Origin: Blastopirellula sediminis | GTDB taxonomy: Bacteria > Planctomycetota > Planctomycetia > Pirellulales > Pirellulaceae | Assembly (NCBI RefSeq): GCF_020966755.1 | Contig: NZ_JAJKFT010000004.1 | Coordinates: 496,001-560,000 of the forward strand | Direction: 5' to 3' | DNA: 64,000 nt | Shown here: positions 39,901 through 48,149 of the stretch, piece by piece | Numbering within the stretch: position 1 is the first letter of the stretch | Layout: every line of letters begins with the position of its first letter | Position numbers and translations under genes: made by a program | Notes under the pieces: model-generated | What the model saw: the letters and a program-made list of their open reading frames with translations, nothing else | What the model was told of the DNA's origin: nothing | Databases searched by the model: none

Positions 39901-42821
39901 ACTTGATTTCGGACGAATCGCAGGCGCCTTACAACCTTGAGGATCGCCGCATCGTGTGGGGCGCTGAGCAGCCCGACGTGTTGATTACGGAAACCCTCAA
40001 TACGCATGATCGCCGCGTCAAAGATACGGACTTCGACGACAGCGCCAATGCGATGAACATGAAGAAATTGGGAAGCGGCGATCTGTCGATGGATCAGTAT
40101 CGCATTCCCCAAGGTTCGACCTTCATCGAGTTGTACATGGCTCGAAATCTGCCCTATAGCAGCTCGGTCGGCAACGCCACGAAGCTGCCGGCGGAACTTT
40201 ACAACCTTTCGACCGGCAGGCTGCAACTTGGGAAGCTCGCCCCGAACGGCGCTCCGGTTTGGCGCATGGTGGTGACCAAGAACCAGTCCGCCGCCGGCGA
40301 CAAGCTGTTGGGACAAATCAAGGACGCCAATGATCGCGTCAATACGATCATGTTTCAGCCGAACGAGGCTCCGCTCAGCGGCACGGTCGCCGACCCCGCG
40401 AAGTTTAACGTTTTGAATGGGACGGGCGCTTCCGATCCGCTGTTGGAGATTGATCGCGTCTTCTGGTTTACCAGCGCCACTCTTCCCGGCTCCTTGTCCT
40501 ATCTCAACGACGTCTCGTTTAAGTATCGCGACCCTGGCACGCTGGAAGTGGCGCCCAATCGCTTCTTTGTGGCTGGTCCGCGTCCGGTTACCTACTTTGG
40601 ATCCGCGCCAGACGCGGCGTCAACGTATGTTGCGGACATCAACACGGTCGGTGGTCATTATCTTCAGCTAGGGCCGGTCTCTTGGACGAATCCCGCCCTC
40701 GCCAATCCCGCGTCGAACGTTGGGTATACGACGGCGATCCCTGGGGACGCCTATCCCGCTTCGACGGCGATCCAAGGAGTGAACTACGGCATCTTCACGG
40801 CGCCCGTGCCGACAGGTTGGGCGACGCCGACGCCGACGGTGGACCCGGATGAACTGACGGCGCCTGCCTCGGGCGCGGACGTCGGGATGAATATTTCCGA
40901 GCCGTTGCCGGCTGGCGGAAGTTACTACAAGGAGCCGATTGATCCCCAAGGGGAAGTTTTGCGACTTGGTCATTATTCGGAAGCGAATCCGATTGACGAT
41001 ACCAATATGCCCGCGACGCAAATTCCGGACGATCCTTTCGACAGCAAGACGGGCGCTCCGCTGAAGGACGCCGGAGCGCTGGCGACCGGCACGTACAAGG
41101 ATTTCAAGGGCTTGCTGTTGCAACGTCTGGCTGATCCGACGCGCGAGTATGATCCGGCCTACAACCCGTATATCACCGTCGACTGGGCGTCGCTCGATCT
41201 GCAAGTCTTCAATGGCGAAGATCACAATGGAGCGCACTCGGCGAATCCTGATCCGGAAGACGGCAACGGGGACAACGGCAATGCGATCCAATTCGGTTCG
41301 CTACAGCGCGGCGTCCGCAACACGGACCCAATCACCGGACGTCCGGACGGCAACGTCCTGGGTTGGGTGGCGAGCGCCGGCAATCTCGTCGACCGAGCCA
41401 ATCGCACGATCTCGCAGACTTCGACGGAAGGGTACGTCTCTGGAACGACCCCAACGCCGCGCGACGCTTTGTTTACTGTCGGCGGGCAGCAAGAGCACTT
41501 TGCTCGGGCGCTGAAGCACTCGATCGGCTATGTGAACAAGAGCTTGGGAATTCCGCTTCCCGGCGGAAATAATCAGGCGGCCGAATACGTCGGTTCGCCG
41601 GTGAACGGCGTCGGTCCCGTTGATCCGATTCCATACGCCTTCCTGCACTGGCCGGACAGTCCATTCGTGTCGGCGCACGATTTGATGTTGGTTCCGACGT
41701 CGGCGCCCCAACGGCTGACGCTGGAGTATTCGTTATTTAACGCGAACACGAACATTGATCAGTATGGGGGAGCCGATCCCGCGGATGATGTTGAACAGGC
41801 CAAGGACTACCTTGGTCGGTTTGGCGGTTTGTTCAACTTCTTCGACTCGCGGTACTCATACGACATCGGCTCCGGTTCGACAGGCGGCCAATATCAGCGT
41901 CGCTCTCACATGAATCGATTGTTCGATTACGTGAATGTGCCGTCCCGATTCGTCGGTACGGAGAGGTACTACAACGCCGCCGACTATACCGGTAGCACGC
42001 TGACGGACAACATGACCAGCGTCAACGATTCTCGCGACGGCTTCCGGTTCCCCTTCAACAAGCGAAGCGAGTATCGCGATCCGGGAAAAGTGAACCTGAA
42101 CACGATGGCGAGCGGCTACGTCTTTAACGCGATTTTTGATCCGAACTATTTCCAAGACGCGAATGTCGGCTTCCCAGACTGGACGGCGTTCCAGCAGAGT
42201 CGTGCGGGTAGCGACGGTTCGGATCGGTTCAACTCGTCGGCGCGCGATTTCCCGTCGTGGTTCGCCAATCCGTTCCGATCGGCGGGCGCAAGCGATATGA
42301 TGCCGCCGATCGAACCGCTGAATGCGACGCCGACCTACAACAACGCGTTGCGAGTTTCCGAAGTTGATGCGACGGTTTTGCGATCGAAGAAGCTGCTCGT
42401 CGATTCGGCGGGTACGACTCACACGATCGGAACGAATACCGGCGATCAGCCGTTGTTTGGTTTTACGACGCCGAATCCGGCATCCGCCGCGGCCGGTTCG
42501 CTCAGCACGCGATATAACGACGCCACGATCAGCCCCGCGAATCGCTACCAGGGGATTCGCCGGTTGGATAACCTCACCACCAACCAGTCCAACGTTTACG
42601 CCGTCTGGATCACCCTCGGGTACTTCGAGGTTGAACCGACGCCGATCAGCCCGGTTCATCCCGATGGATGGCGGCTGGGTCAGGAACTGGGGAGCGATAT
42701 CGGTGAGGTCGAGCGGCATCGGTCCTTCTACTTGATTGATCGTTCGATTCCGGTCGGCTACGAGCCGGGTGAAGATCACAACGTGGAGGACGCGATTTTG
42801 CTGAAGCGTCGGATCGACTAA
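36981..42821 (+). CDS. Giant GspK/PilX-like minor pseudopilin (1946 residues)
   Basis: The N-terminus 'PRRG/AILLVVLSVLVLFALVG' is a class III-like signal in which position +5 is Val, not Glu, as expected for GspK. In the middle, 'DNDRDGIPDSIWIDPG' and 'VQDQDGRLNLNAAG' match the GspK 'DedGkiNlN' pattern, and late in the protein 'GKVNLNTMASGYVFNAI' repeats the theme. Many Asp-rich turns suggest calcium binding. Classical GspK has roughly 300-350 residues, so this is five to six times larger. The chain is open throughout. GspK caps the pseudopilus tip with I and J, so this would be an unusually large tip adhesin or cap. Last gene of the cluster, followed by a terminator. Confidence 0.8.
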   Translation: MNRKRTPRRGAILLVVLSVLVLFALVGITFVVTAGQFYRAAAAGRNNPVNIDEPTTDADSLIMDVLRGPKLGTSSALLGPDLLRDLYGRESRRGTISTVRSATFPSANPDVTEDMVFMLVTPKTGTSFVPIENYYDGCVMTFLDGDAKDCSVRILKYDMTDINNDGVYDWFGFYVEAPTYKARVNAPQNDVLIPAANDTVLINGRPFSGTGFGYSDISRSYRNGASLRLMDSIGDITTAAGPAMQLPVALMPNFSAYAADGVVTDPFVALAPPQNQRFVDHGGADEPWDAPDYQNMALSYYFNNGVPDPLNGSNDVLPSYHRPDLIAYWYKRLSKEWSDTTNNDGFADLTAVQRAEMWLHPYGADNIRNNSDDVGVVDFNTFPLAHRDALVELKRRIILRPLVEDNPNFNGSNPGYNHTRFSDIAALSAGLQWDVDNDRDGIPDSIWIDPGFPIATDKDGRRYKKLAAILVQDQDGRLNLNAAGFYTQFQTLDPANYVYTLIPTDGTGTSVINAPLYSANASNDMKRLLGVGYGPADLDLRRLFNPPAPATPIPSGPEELYNILASRYGRDNNPKSVLPGKDGTRDYSNERLELYTEIGLPLAWGTSGIGEAYGSYPLIADGGMSYLDYTGRLRIVSSPISYAGVTITNSVDDPYELNLVHPQGTDAPFSASDLEALLRRNDYDGNYLSSRLQFEAPVVLANAGRRAALTTHSFSMKTLPAPPIPLDLRPAFTPDASVTIRPQIAGDQINGGRAQANSGTWSGSTPTIYELACERARRALHDDERDAGGGVVTPYMVDIVVASTLPFEVIKGSPMDLNRLFRSPVNGVDEDTDGATDEYNEQINLPNLGNYNPRYVNDYGNDRYESSIASAGDYRNRALRASSADQRFVPTFPKQLYARHLFCLALLLHDAGYELPLLESAENAGFTAEQRRELTVRRLAQWAINVVDFRDNDAIMTPFEYDANPFDGWGVDGDLISDESQAPYNLEDRRIVWGAEQPDVLITETLNTHDRRVKDTDFDDSANAMNMKKLGSGDLSMDQYRIPQGSTFIELYMARNLPYSSSVGNATKLPAELYNLSTGRLQLGKLAPNGAPVWRMVVTKNQSAAGDKLLGQIKDANDRVNTIMFQPNEAPLSGTVADPAKFNVLNGTGASDPLLEIDRVFWFTSATLPGSLSYLNDVSFKYRDPGTLEVAPNRFFVAGPRPVTYFGSAPDAASTYVADINTVGGHYLQLGPVSWTNPALANPASNVGYTTAIPGDAYPASTAIQGVNYGIFTAPVPTGWATPTPTVDPDELTAPASGADVGMNISEPLPAGGSYYKEPIDPQGEVLRLGHYSEANPIDDTNMPATQIPDDPFDSKTGAPLKDAGALATGTYKDFKGLLLQRLADPTREYDPAYNPYITVDWASLDLQVFNGEDHNGAHSANPDPEDGNGDNGNAIQFGSLQRGVRNTDPITGRPDGNVLGWVASAGNLVDRANRTISQTSTEGYVSGTTPTPRDALFTVGGQQEHFARALKHSIGYVNKSLGIPLPGGNNQAAEYVGSPVNGVGPVDPIPYAFLHWPDSPFVSAHDLMLVPTSAPQRLTLEYSLFNANTNIDQYGGADPADDVEQAKDYLGRFGGLFNFFDSRYSYDIGSGSTGGQYQRRSHMNRLFDYVNVPSRFVGTERYYNAADYTGSTLTDNMTSVNDSRDGFRFPFNKRSEYRDPGKVNLNTMASGYVFNAIFDPNYFQDANVGFPDWTAFQQSRAGSDGSDRFNSSARDFPSWFANPFRSAGASDMMPPIEPLNATPTYNNALRVSEVDATVLRSKKLLVDSAGTTHTIGTNTGDQPLFGFTTPNPASAAAGSLSTRYNDATISPANRYQGIRRLDNLTTNQSNVYAVWITLGYFEVEPTPISPVHPDGWRLGQELGSDIGEVERHRSFYLIDRSIPVGYEPGEDHNVEDAILLKRRID

Positions 42822-43245
42822 GTCGCTGACCAGGAAACTTATTTGCGTGCTAATCAACTGCCGTCCCGTTTGGGGCGGCAGTTTTTTTGTAGCCAGAAGT
42901 TGAAATCGCCCGAAGGAGGATATGCCGGCATTGCGCAGCTTGCGTGGATTGCCTCGCCGAAGCCCTTACACATTAGCGACTTTCGACATCTCTGGGATAA
43001 ATAGCTAAAATTGCTCGTAAGTTTCTAGAGAATAATGACTTAAGCGACATTTGGTTAAGGTGGAAGGACCGATTGTGAGGAGGGTTGTTGTGAATTTTTT
43101 GCACTTTAAATCAAAGGCGGTGTTTCCACCGTTGATTTCAATGGCGGAGTAATGCACATTATGTATGTGAGCCTTGTGTCTAGTTGGGGTTATTGCTCAC
43201 TTACGGCGAATTGATTGTTCGCCTTCAATCAGCAGGAGCTTGTCG
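42822..43245. other. 424-bp gap: terminator, then leader of the HTH gene
   Basis: After the terminator at 42856-42888 there is about 350 bases of lower-GC sequence without a gene. It contains a hairpin-like run CGGTG-TTTC-CACCG near 43120, flanked by ATCAA/TTGAT, and a GGAG ribosome site just before 43246. A promoter for the HTH gene is likely here but no clear hexamer pair was found. Confidence 0.5.
42856..42888 (+). terminator. Terminator of the pilus-like cluster
   Basis: Stem AACTGCCG(T)CCC / GGG(G)CGGCAGTT with GTTT loop and a seven-T run, 35 bases after the giant gene's stop. Confidence 0.88.
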
Positions 43246-44424
43246 ATGAAATTCTCCTTTCGTCTCGCGGAACTTCTGAATCACTCACCCGACCCGAAAA
43301 AGCGGCCGGGGACGATCAAGGCGATTTGCGACTACACGGGACTCGATCGTCATCAAGTCTCGTCGCTGTTGAAGAACGAAGCGAAGTACATTCCGCTGAC
43401 AGCGCTGTCGCAGTTGTGCGACTTTTTGATCAAACACGGATATGCCGACGCCGGCCAATTGCCAGGCTCCCTGTTCTCGGTCGAACCGGAGAACTTCTGG
43501 GAACTGCTAGCTCGCCGCCGCCGCATCGAAATGTGCTTGGGCGTTCGTGCGGACGAGAACTGGCCCGAAGGCGCCTGGGTGGTCGCGTCCGATACGATCC
43601 TGCAAGGGGAACTGCTGACCGGCATTTCGACCCTGGGTGGGACCGCGAAGTACCAGCGCAATCACCAGACGATGCCGGAACCGGTAATGCTGAACGAAAT
43701 GGGCGAGCAGATTTTCGACGCTCCCATTCCGCAGCCGGAAGACTTGTTCCAAACGCTCGTCTGGGCGCCGGGACAGGCCGACAACGAAGAAGTCCATTCT
43801 CGGGCCAACGAAGTCTATCAAAACTTCCACGCCGCCCAGGGAGACAAAGCGCTGATCTGCCTCGGCAGTATCCGCAGCAACCCGGTCGTCGAAATCTCGA
43901 TGGCCAGCATCTTCAACTGCGAACCGTACATCAGCCAGGACGAGGTCGAAAAGCCGAGCGATCGCGCCGTGCCGATCTACCTGCGTCATCGCGAAAAGAA
44001 CGTCGAACATCCGGAATCGTGCAGCGGCGGCAAGCGGCTGTCGAAGACCGAAACGCCGGAGACTCCGGGCTTCTACTACGAGACGGCTGACGGCTCGTGG
44101 AAGTGCGCCAAATGGGATGAAACGACCTGGGAGCCGGCTTACGTTCTGTACGCCTATCACGAATCGCAAGGTCGACTCGAAATGTCGCTCGGCGGTTACT
44201 CGGGCCGCGGCACGCGATTGCTCGCCAAGACGCTGTCGAGCCGTCCCGAAGAACTGTGGCCCCCGGTTTACACCACCGGCGGCGTGCAGATCGGCGCCTA
44301 CATCGTTCAGTACGAACTGAAGAAGCAAAAGAAGAACCGCAGCGTCCTGACCGCCGATTACTCGGCGACCACCAAAGTGATTCCCATCGATCCCGAAGTG
44401 ATCCATCGCCGAATTCACGGCTAA
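43246..44424 (+). CDS. HTH-domain protein with unknown C-terminal sensor-like region
   Basis: 392 residues. The ATG at 43246 has GGAG about 10 bases before it; the upstream in-frame ATG at 43174 is less likely. The N-terminal 75 residues look like an XRE-type HTH: 'TIKAICDYTGLDRHQVSSL' then 'IPLTALSQLCDFLIKHG'. The middle region has 'ALICLGSIRSNPVVEISMA', which recalls Rossmann-like 'GS.rsNp.' motifs of nucleotide or ligand-sensing regions. A C-terminal region follows with 'CAKWDETTWEPAYVLYAYH'. No family recognised. Monocistronic, with a terminator after it. Probably a ligand-responsive regulator; targets unknown. Confidence 0.7.
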   Translation: MKFSFRLAELLNHSPDPKKRPGTIKAICDYTGLDRHQVSSLLKNEAKYIPLTALSQLCDFLIKHGYADAGQLPGSLFSVEPENFWELLARRRRIEMCLGVRADENWPEGAWVVASDTILQGELLTGISTLGGTAKYQRNHQTMPEPVMLNEMGEQIFDAPIPQPEDLFQTLVWAPGQADNEEVHSRANEVYQNFHAAQGDKALICLGSIRSNPVVEISMASIFNCEPYISQDEVEKPSDRAVPIYLRHREKNVEHPESCSGGKRLSKTETPETPGFYYETADGSWKCAKWDETTWEPAYVLYAYHESQGRLEMSLGGYSGRGTRLLAKTLSSRPEELWPPVYTTGGVQIGAYIVQYELKKQKKNRSVLTADYSATTKVIPIDPEVIHRRIHG

Positions 44425-44452
44425 CAGCCGCTGCTGCCAAATCGAAAAGCTG

Positions 44453-44487
44453 AACGGATCGCCGCTGCAAACGGCGATCCGTTTTTT
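44453..44487. terminator. Bidirectional terminator
   Basis: Stem AACGGATCGCCG / CGGCGATCCGTT around CTGCAAA, with a T-run on the plus strand. It lies between the convergent HTH and aldehyde dehydrogenase stops and could serve both. Confidence 0.88.
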
Positions 44488-44489
44488 CG

Positions 44490-45935
44490 TTAACCGTCGA
44501 TTTCGCGAATCACCAGGTTGCGAATCACCAGGTTGCGAATCTCGGTCATGTCCTCGATGGCGAAGCGAATTCCTTCGCGGCCCAGCCCGCTGTTTTTCAC
44601 GCCGCCGTACGGCATGTGATCGACGCGCCACGAAGGAACGTCGCCGATAATTACGCCGCCGACTTCCATCTCATCCCAGGCCGTCAAAATCTTGTAGACG
44701 TCGCGGGTAAAGATGCCGACTTGCAGGCCATACTGCGTGTCGTTGGCCATTTCAATCGCTTGGTTGAAGTTGTCGAACGGTGCGAGAATCGCGACCGGTC
44801 CGAAGACTTCGTCGCACGAAAGAGGCAAATTGGTCGGGACGTTTTCCAGCAGCGCCGCTTCGACCATCGCGCCGTTGCGCTCGCCGCCGATTAGCAACTT
44901 GGCGCCGGCTTTCACCGCGTCGGCGATCCAGGTCTCTACCCGCTCCGCTTCTCCTTCCGTGATCATCGGGCCGATGAACGTATCCTTCGCCTTCGGATCG
45001 CCTGACTTCAGCTTGGCGGTCGCCGCGATCAGACGCGCCTTCAAATCTTCGTAGTTGTCGCGATGGGCGAAGATGCGTTGGACGCTGATGCAGCTTTGTC
45101 CTGACTGGTAAAAGGCGCCGATGATGATTCGCGCGACGGCGTCATCCAAGTTGGCGTCAGCGTCAACAATACAAGCTGCATTGCCGCCGAGTTCCAGCAC
45201 TACCTTCTTGGCGCCGGCCCGCGACTTCAATTTCCAGCCAACTTCCGGCGAGCCAGTGAAGCTGAGTAGTTTGAGCCGTGGATCGGTCGTAAAGAGATCG
45301 GCTCCGTCACGGCGACAGGGAAGGATCGAGAAGGCGCCTTCCGGCATCCCGGTTTCGGCCAGGACCTCGCCGATGATCAGCGCTCCGATCGGCGTCAGGC
45401 TTGCAGGCTTCAGCACAAACGGGCATCCGGCGGCGATGGCAGGCGCGATCTTGTGAGCCGTCAGGTTGAGCGGAAAATTGAACGGCGAGATGAACGAACA
45501 GGCGCCGATCGGCACGCGGCGCCACATGCCGCGATAGTTGGCCGCGCGAGCCGAAATGTCGAGCGGCATGATTTCGCCGGTGATTCGAATCGACTCTTCC
45601 GCGGCGATTCGAAACGTATCGATCAGTCGCGTCACCTCCCCTTGGCTATCGCGAATCGGTTTGCCAGCTTCGACGCAGAGCGTCTCGGCCAACTCTTCCT
45701 GTCGCTGCTCAAATTGCTTGACGCAGTACTGCAAGATTTCTTGTCGCTCGTACGCTTTCAGCTTAGCCATCGGACGCGTCGCTTTGGCCGCGGCGTCGAT
45801 TGCCTGACTGATCAATTCAGGCGAAGCGAGCGGAACCCGCGCCGCGACTTCGCCTGAATATTTGTCACAAACTTCCAGGTCGAGATTCGGCTCGAGCGGG
45901 CGGCTGGCGAAAAGCAGCGGATAGGTCTGACGCAT
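44490..45935 (-). CDS. NAD(P)-dependent aldehyde dehydrogenase
   Basis: 481 residues, normal for the ALDH superfamily. The catalytic Cys is in 'FYQSGQSCISVQR' and the general-base Glu in 'VVLELGGNAACIV'. 'FISPFNFPLNLTAHKIAPA' is the usual substrate/cofactor-site block, and 'LSFTGSPEVGWKL' the coenzyme loop. Substrate is not determined; lactaldehyde/glyceraldehyde-type members look similar. The C-terminus has a tandem 'NLVIRNLVIR', caused by a 15-bp direct repeat near 44510-44540. Monocistronic. Confidence 0.92.
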   Translation of the reverse strand: MRQTYPLLFASRPLEPNLDLEVCDKYSGEVAARVPLASPELISQAIDAAAKATRPMAKLKAYERQEILQYCVKQFEQRQEELAETLCVEAGKPIRDSQGEVTRLIDTFRIAAEESIRITGEIMPLDISARAANYRGMWRRVPIGACSFISPFNFPLNLTAHKIAPAIAAGCPFVLKPASLTPIGALIIGEVLAETGMPEGAFSILPCRRDGADLFTTDPRLKLLSFTGSPEVGWKLKSRAGAKKVVLELGGNAACIVDADANLDDAVARIIIGAFYQSGQSCISVQRIFAHRDNYEDLKARLIAATAKLKSGDPKAKDTFIGPMITEGEAERVETWIADAVKAGAKLLIGGERNGAMVEAALLENVPTNLPLSCDEVFGPVAILAPFDNFNQAIEMANDTQYGLQVGIFTRDVYKILTAWDEMEVGGVIIGDVPSWRVDHMPYGGVKNSGLGREGIRFAIEDMTEIRNLVIRNLVIREIDG

Positions 45936-46141
45936 CCGATCGTCCTACGCAAAATTGATAAGAAAATTCTAGGCGCACGCGCTCAAAATATAGCGAAAAG
46001 AAGCGATTTTGAGAACCTTCAGGGGAATCCAGGGAACTTACCTCTGGAGGGAGGGCGTCTCGGCGTACTAAACTATTAGAGTGCCGTGGATGCGAACTCC
46101 GGGGCGATTCGACTTTTCTTCATCCGGACGACGATTCCTGC

Positions 46142-47074
46142 ATGGTGAGCGCCATCGATCCGATCGATTCGCGATTGAAGATCGTGACTCCAGAGAACAT
46201 CGCCTTCTACTACCAGGCGGCAGGTCCTTTTCGCCGGCTCACTGCTTTTTTGATCGATATTGCGATCCGCGTCTCCATTTACGGAACGATCATGACGATC
46301 GTCGTTTGCAGCGGCGTGCTCGATTCGTTTGGACCGATGGCCGAGTTGGGGAACGCGATCGCGTTTCTCTCCTATTTTGTGCTCGATTGGTTCTATGGAG
46401 CGCTCTTCGAGACCTACTGGAACGGGCAGACGCCTGGGAAGCGGGCGTTGTCGATTCGCGCCGTGACGGTCGATGGAGAGCCGATCAACGCCCTGCAAGC
46501 GTTCGGCCGCAATCTGTTTCGCTACGCCGACATGATGCCGCTGGCGCCGTTGCCGTTTGAGTGGTTGCGGGAGGGAGTCAATTTCGCCGGACCGATTCTG
46601 CCGACCTTCCTGATCGGGCTGATCGTGCCGGCGTTCAACAAGCGTTTTCAGCGTCTAGGCGATCTCCTGGTGGCGACGATGGTCGTGATCGAAGATCGCA
46701 GCTGGCTCATGAAGATCGCCAAGATCGAAGATGATCGCGCACGTCAGCTGGCCGACTACATTCCGGCCAACTTTGTCGCTCGGCCTAGTCTGTGCAAAGC
46801 GGTTGCAACCTACGTAGAACGTCGGCGGTTTTTTACGACGGCACGTCGTCGCGAAATCGCGCGTCACCTGGCCGAGCCGATGCTGCGGCAATTCAACTTG
46901 CCGGCCGACACGAGCTACGATTTGATGTTGTGCGCGTTGTACTACCGCACGTTCCTGTCAGACCGATCGGCCGACGGAACTGCGAGCCAGTCGTCGGTTT
47001 ACGCCGGAGGTCCTCCGGGAAGCAGTCCGACGAGCCTCCCGTCCTCAGTCGAATCATTGATGATCAACCGATAG
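46142..47074 (+). CDS. RDD-family membrane protein
   Basis: 310 residues. Three or so membrane helices with the RDD signature: 'GPFRRLTAFLIDIAIRVSI' in helix 1, then 'ETYWNGQTPGKRALSIR' and 'YADMMPLAPLPFEWL'. The C-terminal half is soluble ('ERRRFFTTARRREIARHL'). RDD proteins are poorly understood membrane proteins, often next to SpoIIM/DUF95 and MoxR-DUF58 genes, exactly as here. First of seven same-strand genes that overlap or nearly abut. Confidence 0.88.
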   Translation: MVSAIDPIDSRLKIVTPENIAFYYQAAGPFRRLTAFLIDIAIRVSIYGTIMTIVVCSGVLDSFGPMAELGNAIAFLSYFVLDWFYGALFETYWNGQTPGKRALSIRAVTVDGEPINALQAFGRNLFRYADMMPLAPLPFEWLREGVNFAGPILPTFLIGLIVPAFNKRFQRLGDLLVATMVVIEDRSWLMKIAKIEDDRARQLADYIPANFVARPSLCKAVATYVERRRFFTTARRREIARHLAEPMLRQFNLPADTSYDLMLCALYYRTFLSDRSADGTASQSSVYAGGPPGSSPTSLPSSVESLMINR

Positions 47075-47087
47075 TAGAGTCCCCCGC

Positions 47088-48149
47088 GTGAAGGTCGCAG
47101 AACTCATCGAAAAGCGTCGCCGCAATTGGCAAGAGCTGGAAGCTCTGTGCACGTCGATGGAAATGCGCCGCAAGAAAAAGATGGGGGCTCGCGCGGTCTC
47201 GCGATTCGCTTCGCTCTACCGGGCAGCCTGCGCCGACTTGGCGCTGGCCGACTCGTATCAACTGCCGCCGAACATCGTTGAGTATCTGCATCAGCTGGTG
47301 GGGCGCGCCCATAACCAACTCTACCGCAGCCGTTCGATCGACTGGACCGGCTTGGTCTACAATCTGTTCGTTTCGACGCCACGGCATATTTTTGCAGATC
47401 GCTGCGTGCAGCTCTGCTTCTTCCTCTTTTTCGGCTTCTTCATTCTCTCGTGGGTGCTCGCCGCCAATCCGTATCTTTATCCCGGCTTCGCCGATGAAGT
47501 CGTGGGACGCGATAGTTTGGATATGATGGTCGAGATGCATCGCGACTCGGTCGGCCATAGCGGCGTTTCGCCATCCGGCGCCACCTCGTACGTGCAGCAC
47601 AACACGTCGATCGGTTTGCAATGTTTCGCCTTGGGGATCACCGTGATCGGCGGCATCGGCACGTTGATGTTCAATGCGACCTATCTGGGAACCGTATTCG
47701 GTCACATGTCGAGCCCGACCGTTCCCGACGCCGTCCGCGACAACTTTTTTGAGTTCGTGTTGGCGCATGGCCCGTTTGAATTGACGGCGATCGTGTTGGC
47801 GGCTGGCGCTGGATTGCGATTAGGTATGGCGCTGATCTCGCCGCGGCACTGGAAGAGTGAACTGGAGCCAGGGGAAGATCCGCAGCCGGACGAAGATATT
47901 TTCTCAAAGACCCGTTTGCTGGCGTTCGATCGGATCGATTCGCTGAAGATCGCCTCTTGGCGCAGCTTGCCGATCATGGGGGCTTCGGCGACTTTGTTTT
48001 GCCTGGCTGCGATGATTGAAGCTTGGATCTCGCCGTCGGCGTTGCCGGTCGAAGTGAAGATCACCGTGATGATTTTTTGCAGTTTCCTGCTGATGATTTA
48101 CTTCATCGTGCTAGGATTTCCGCGAGGAGGGGAGAGTGCAACTCGATAA
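47088..48149 (+). CDS. SpoIIM/DUF95-family membrane protein
   Basis: 353 residues with a GTG start 13 bases after the RDD stop. It has an N-terminal soluble helical region ('ELIEKRRRNWQELEALC') and five or so membrane helices. The SpoIIM-type core includes 'HNTSIGLQCFALGITVIGG' and 'FVLAHGPFELTAIVLAAGA'. In Bacillus SpoIIM acts in engulfment; in a non-sporulating planctomycete the role is presumably envelope remodelling with the neighbouring genes. Its stop overlaps the next gene by 14 bases. Confidence 0.87.
   Translation: MKVAELIEKRRRNWQELEALCTSMEMRRKKKMGARAVSRFASLYRAACADLALADSYQLPPNIVEYLHQLVGRAHNQLYRSRSIDWTGLVYNLFVSTPRHIFADRCVQLCFFLFFGFFILSWVLAANPYLYPGFADEVVGRDSLDMMVEMHRDSVGHSGVSPSGATSYVQHNTSIGLQCFALGITVIGGIGTLMFNATYLGTVFGHMSSPTVPDAVRDNFFEFVLAHGPFELTAIVLAAGAGLRLGMALISPRHWKSELEPGEDPQPDEDIFSKTRLLAFDRIDSLKIASWRSLPIMGASATLFCLAAMIEAWISPSALPVEVKITVMIFCSFLLMIYFIVLGFPRGGESATR

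Noticed and set aside
38025-40316. 763-residue open frame antisense to the giant pilus gene
   Set aside because: Arg/Val/Gln/His-rich translation typical of an antisense shadow in GC-rich DNA, lying wholly inside the strongly supported K-like gene.
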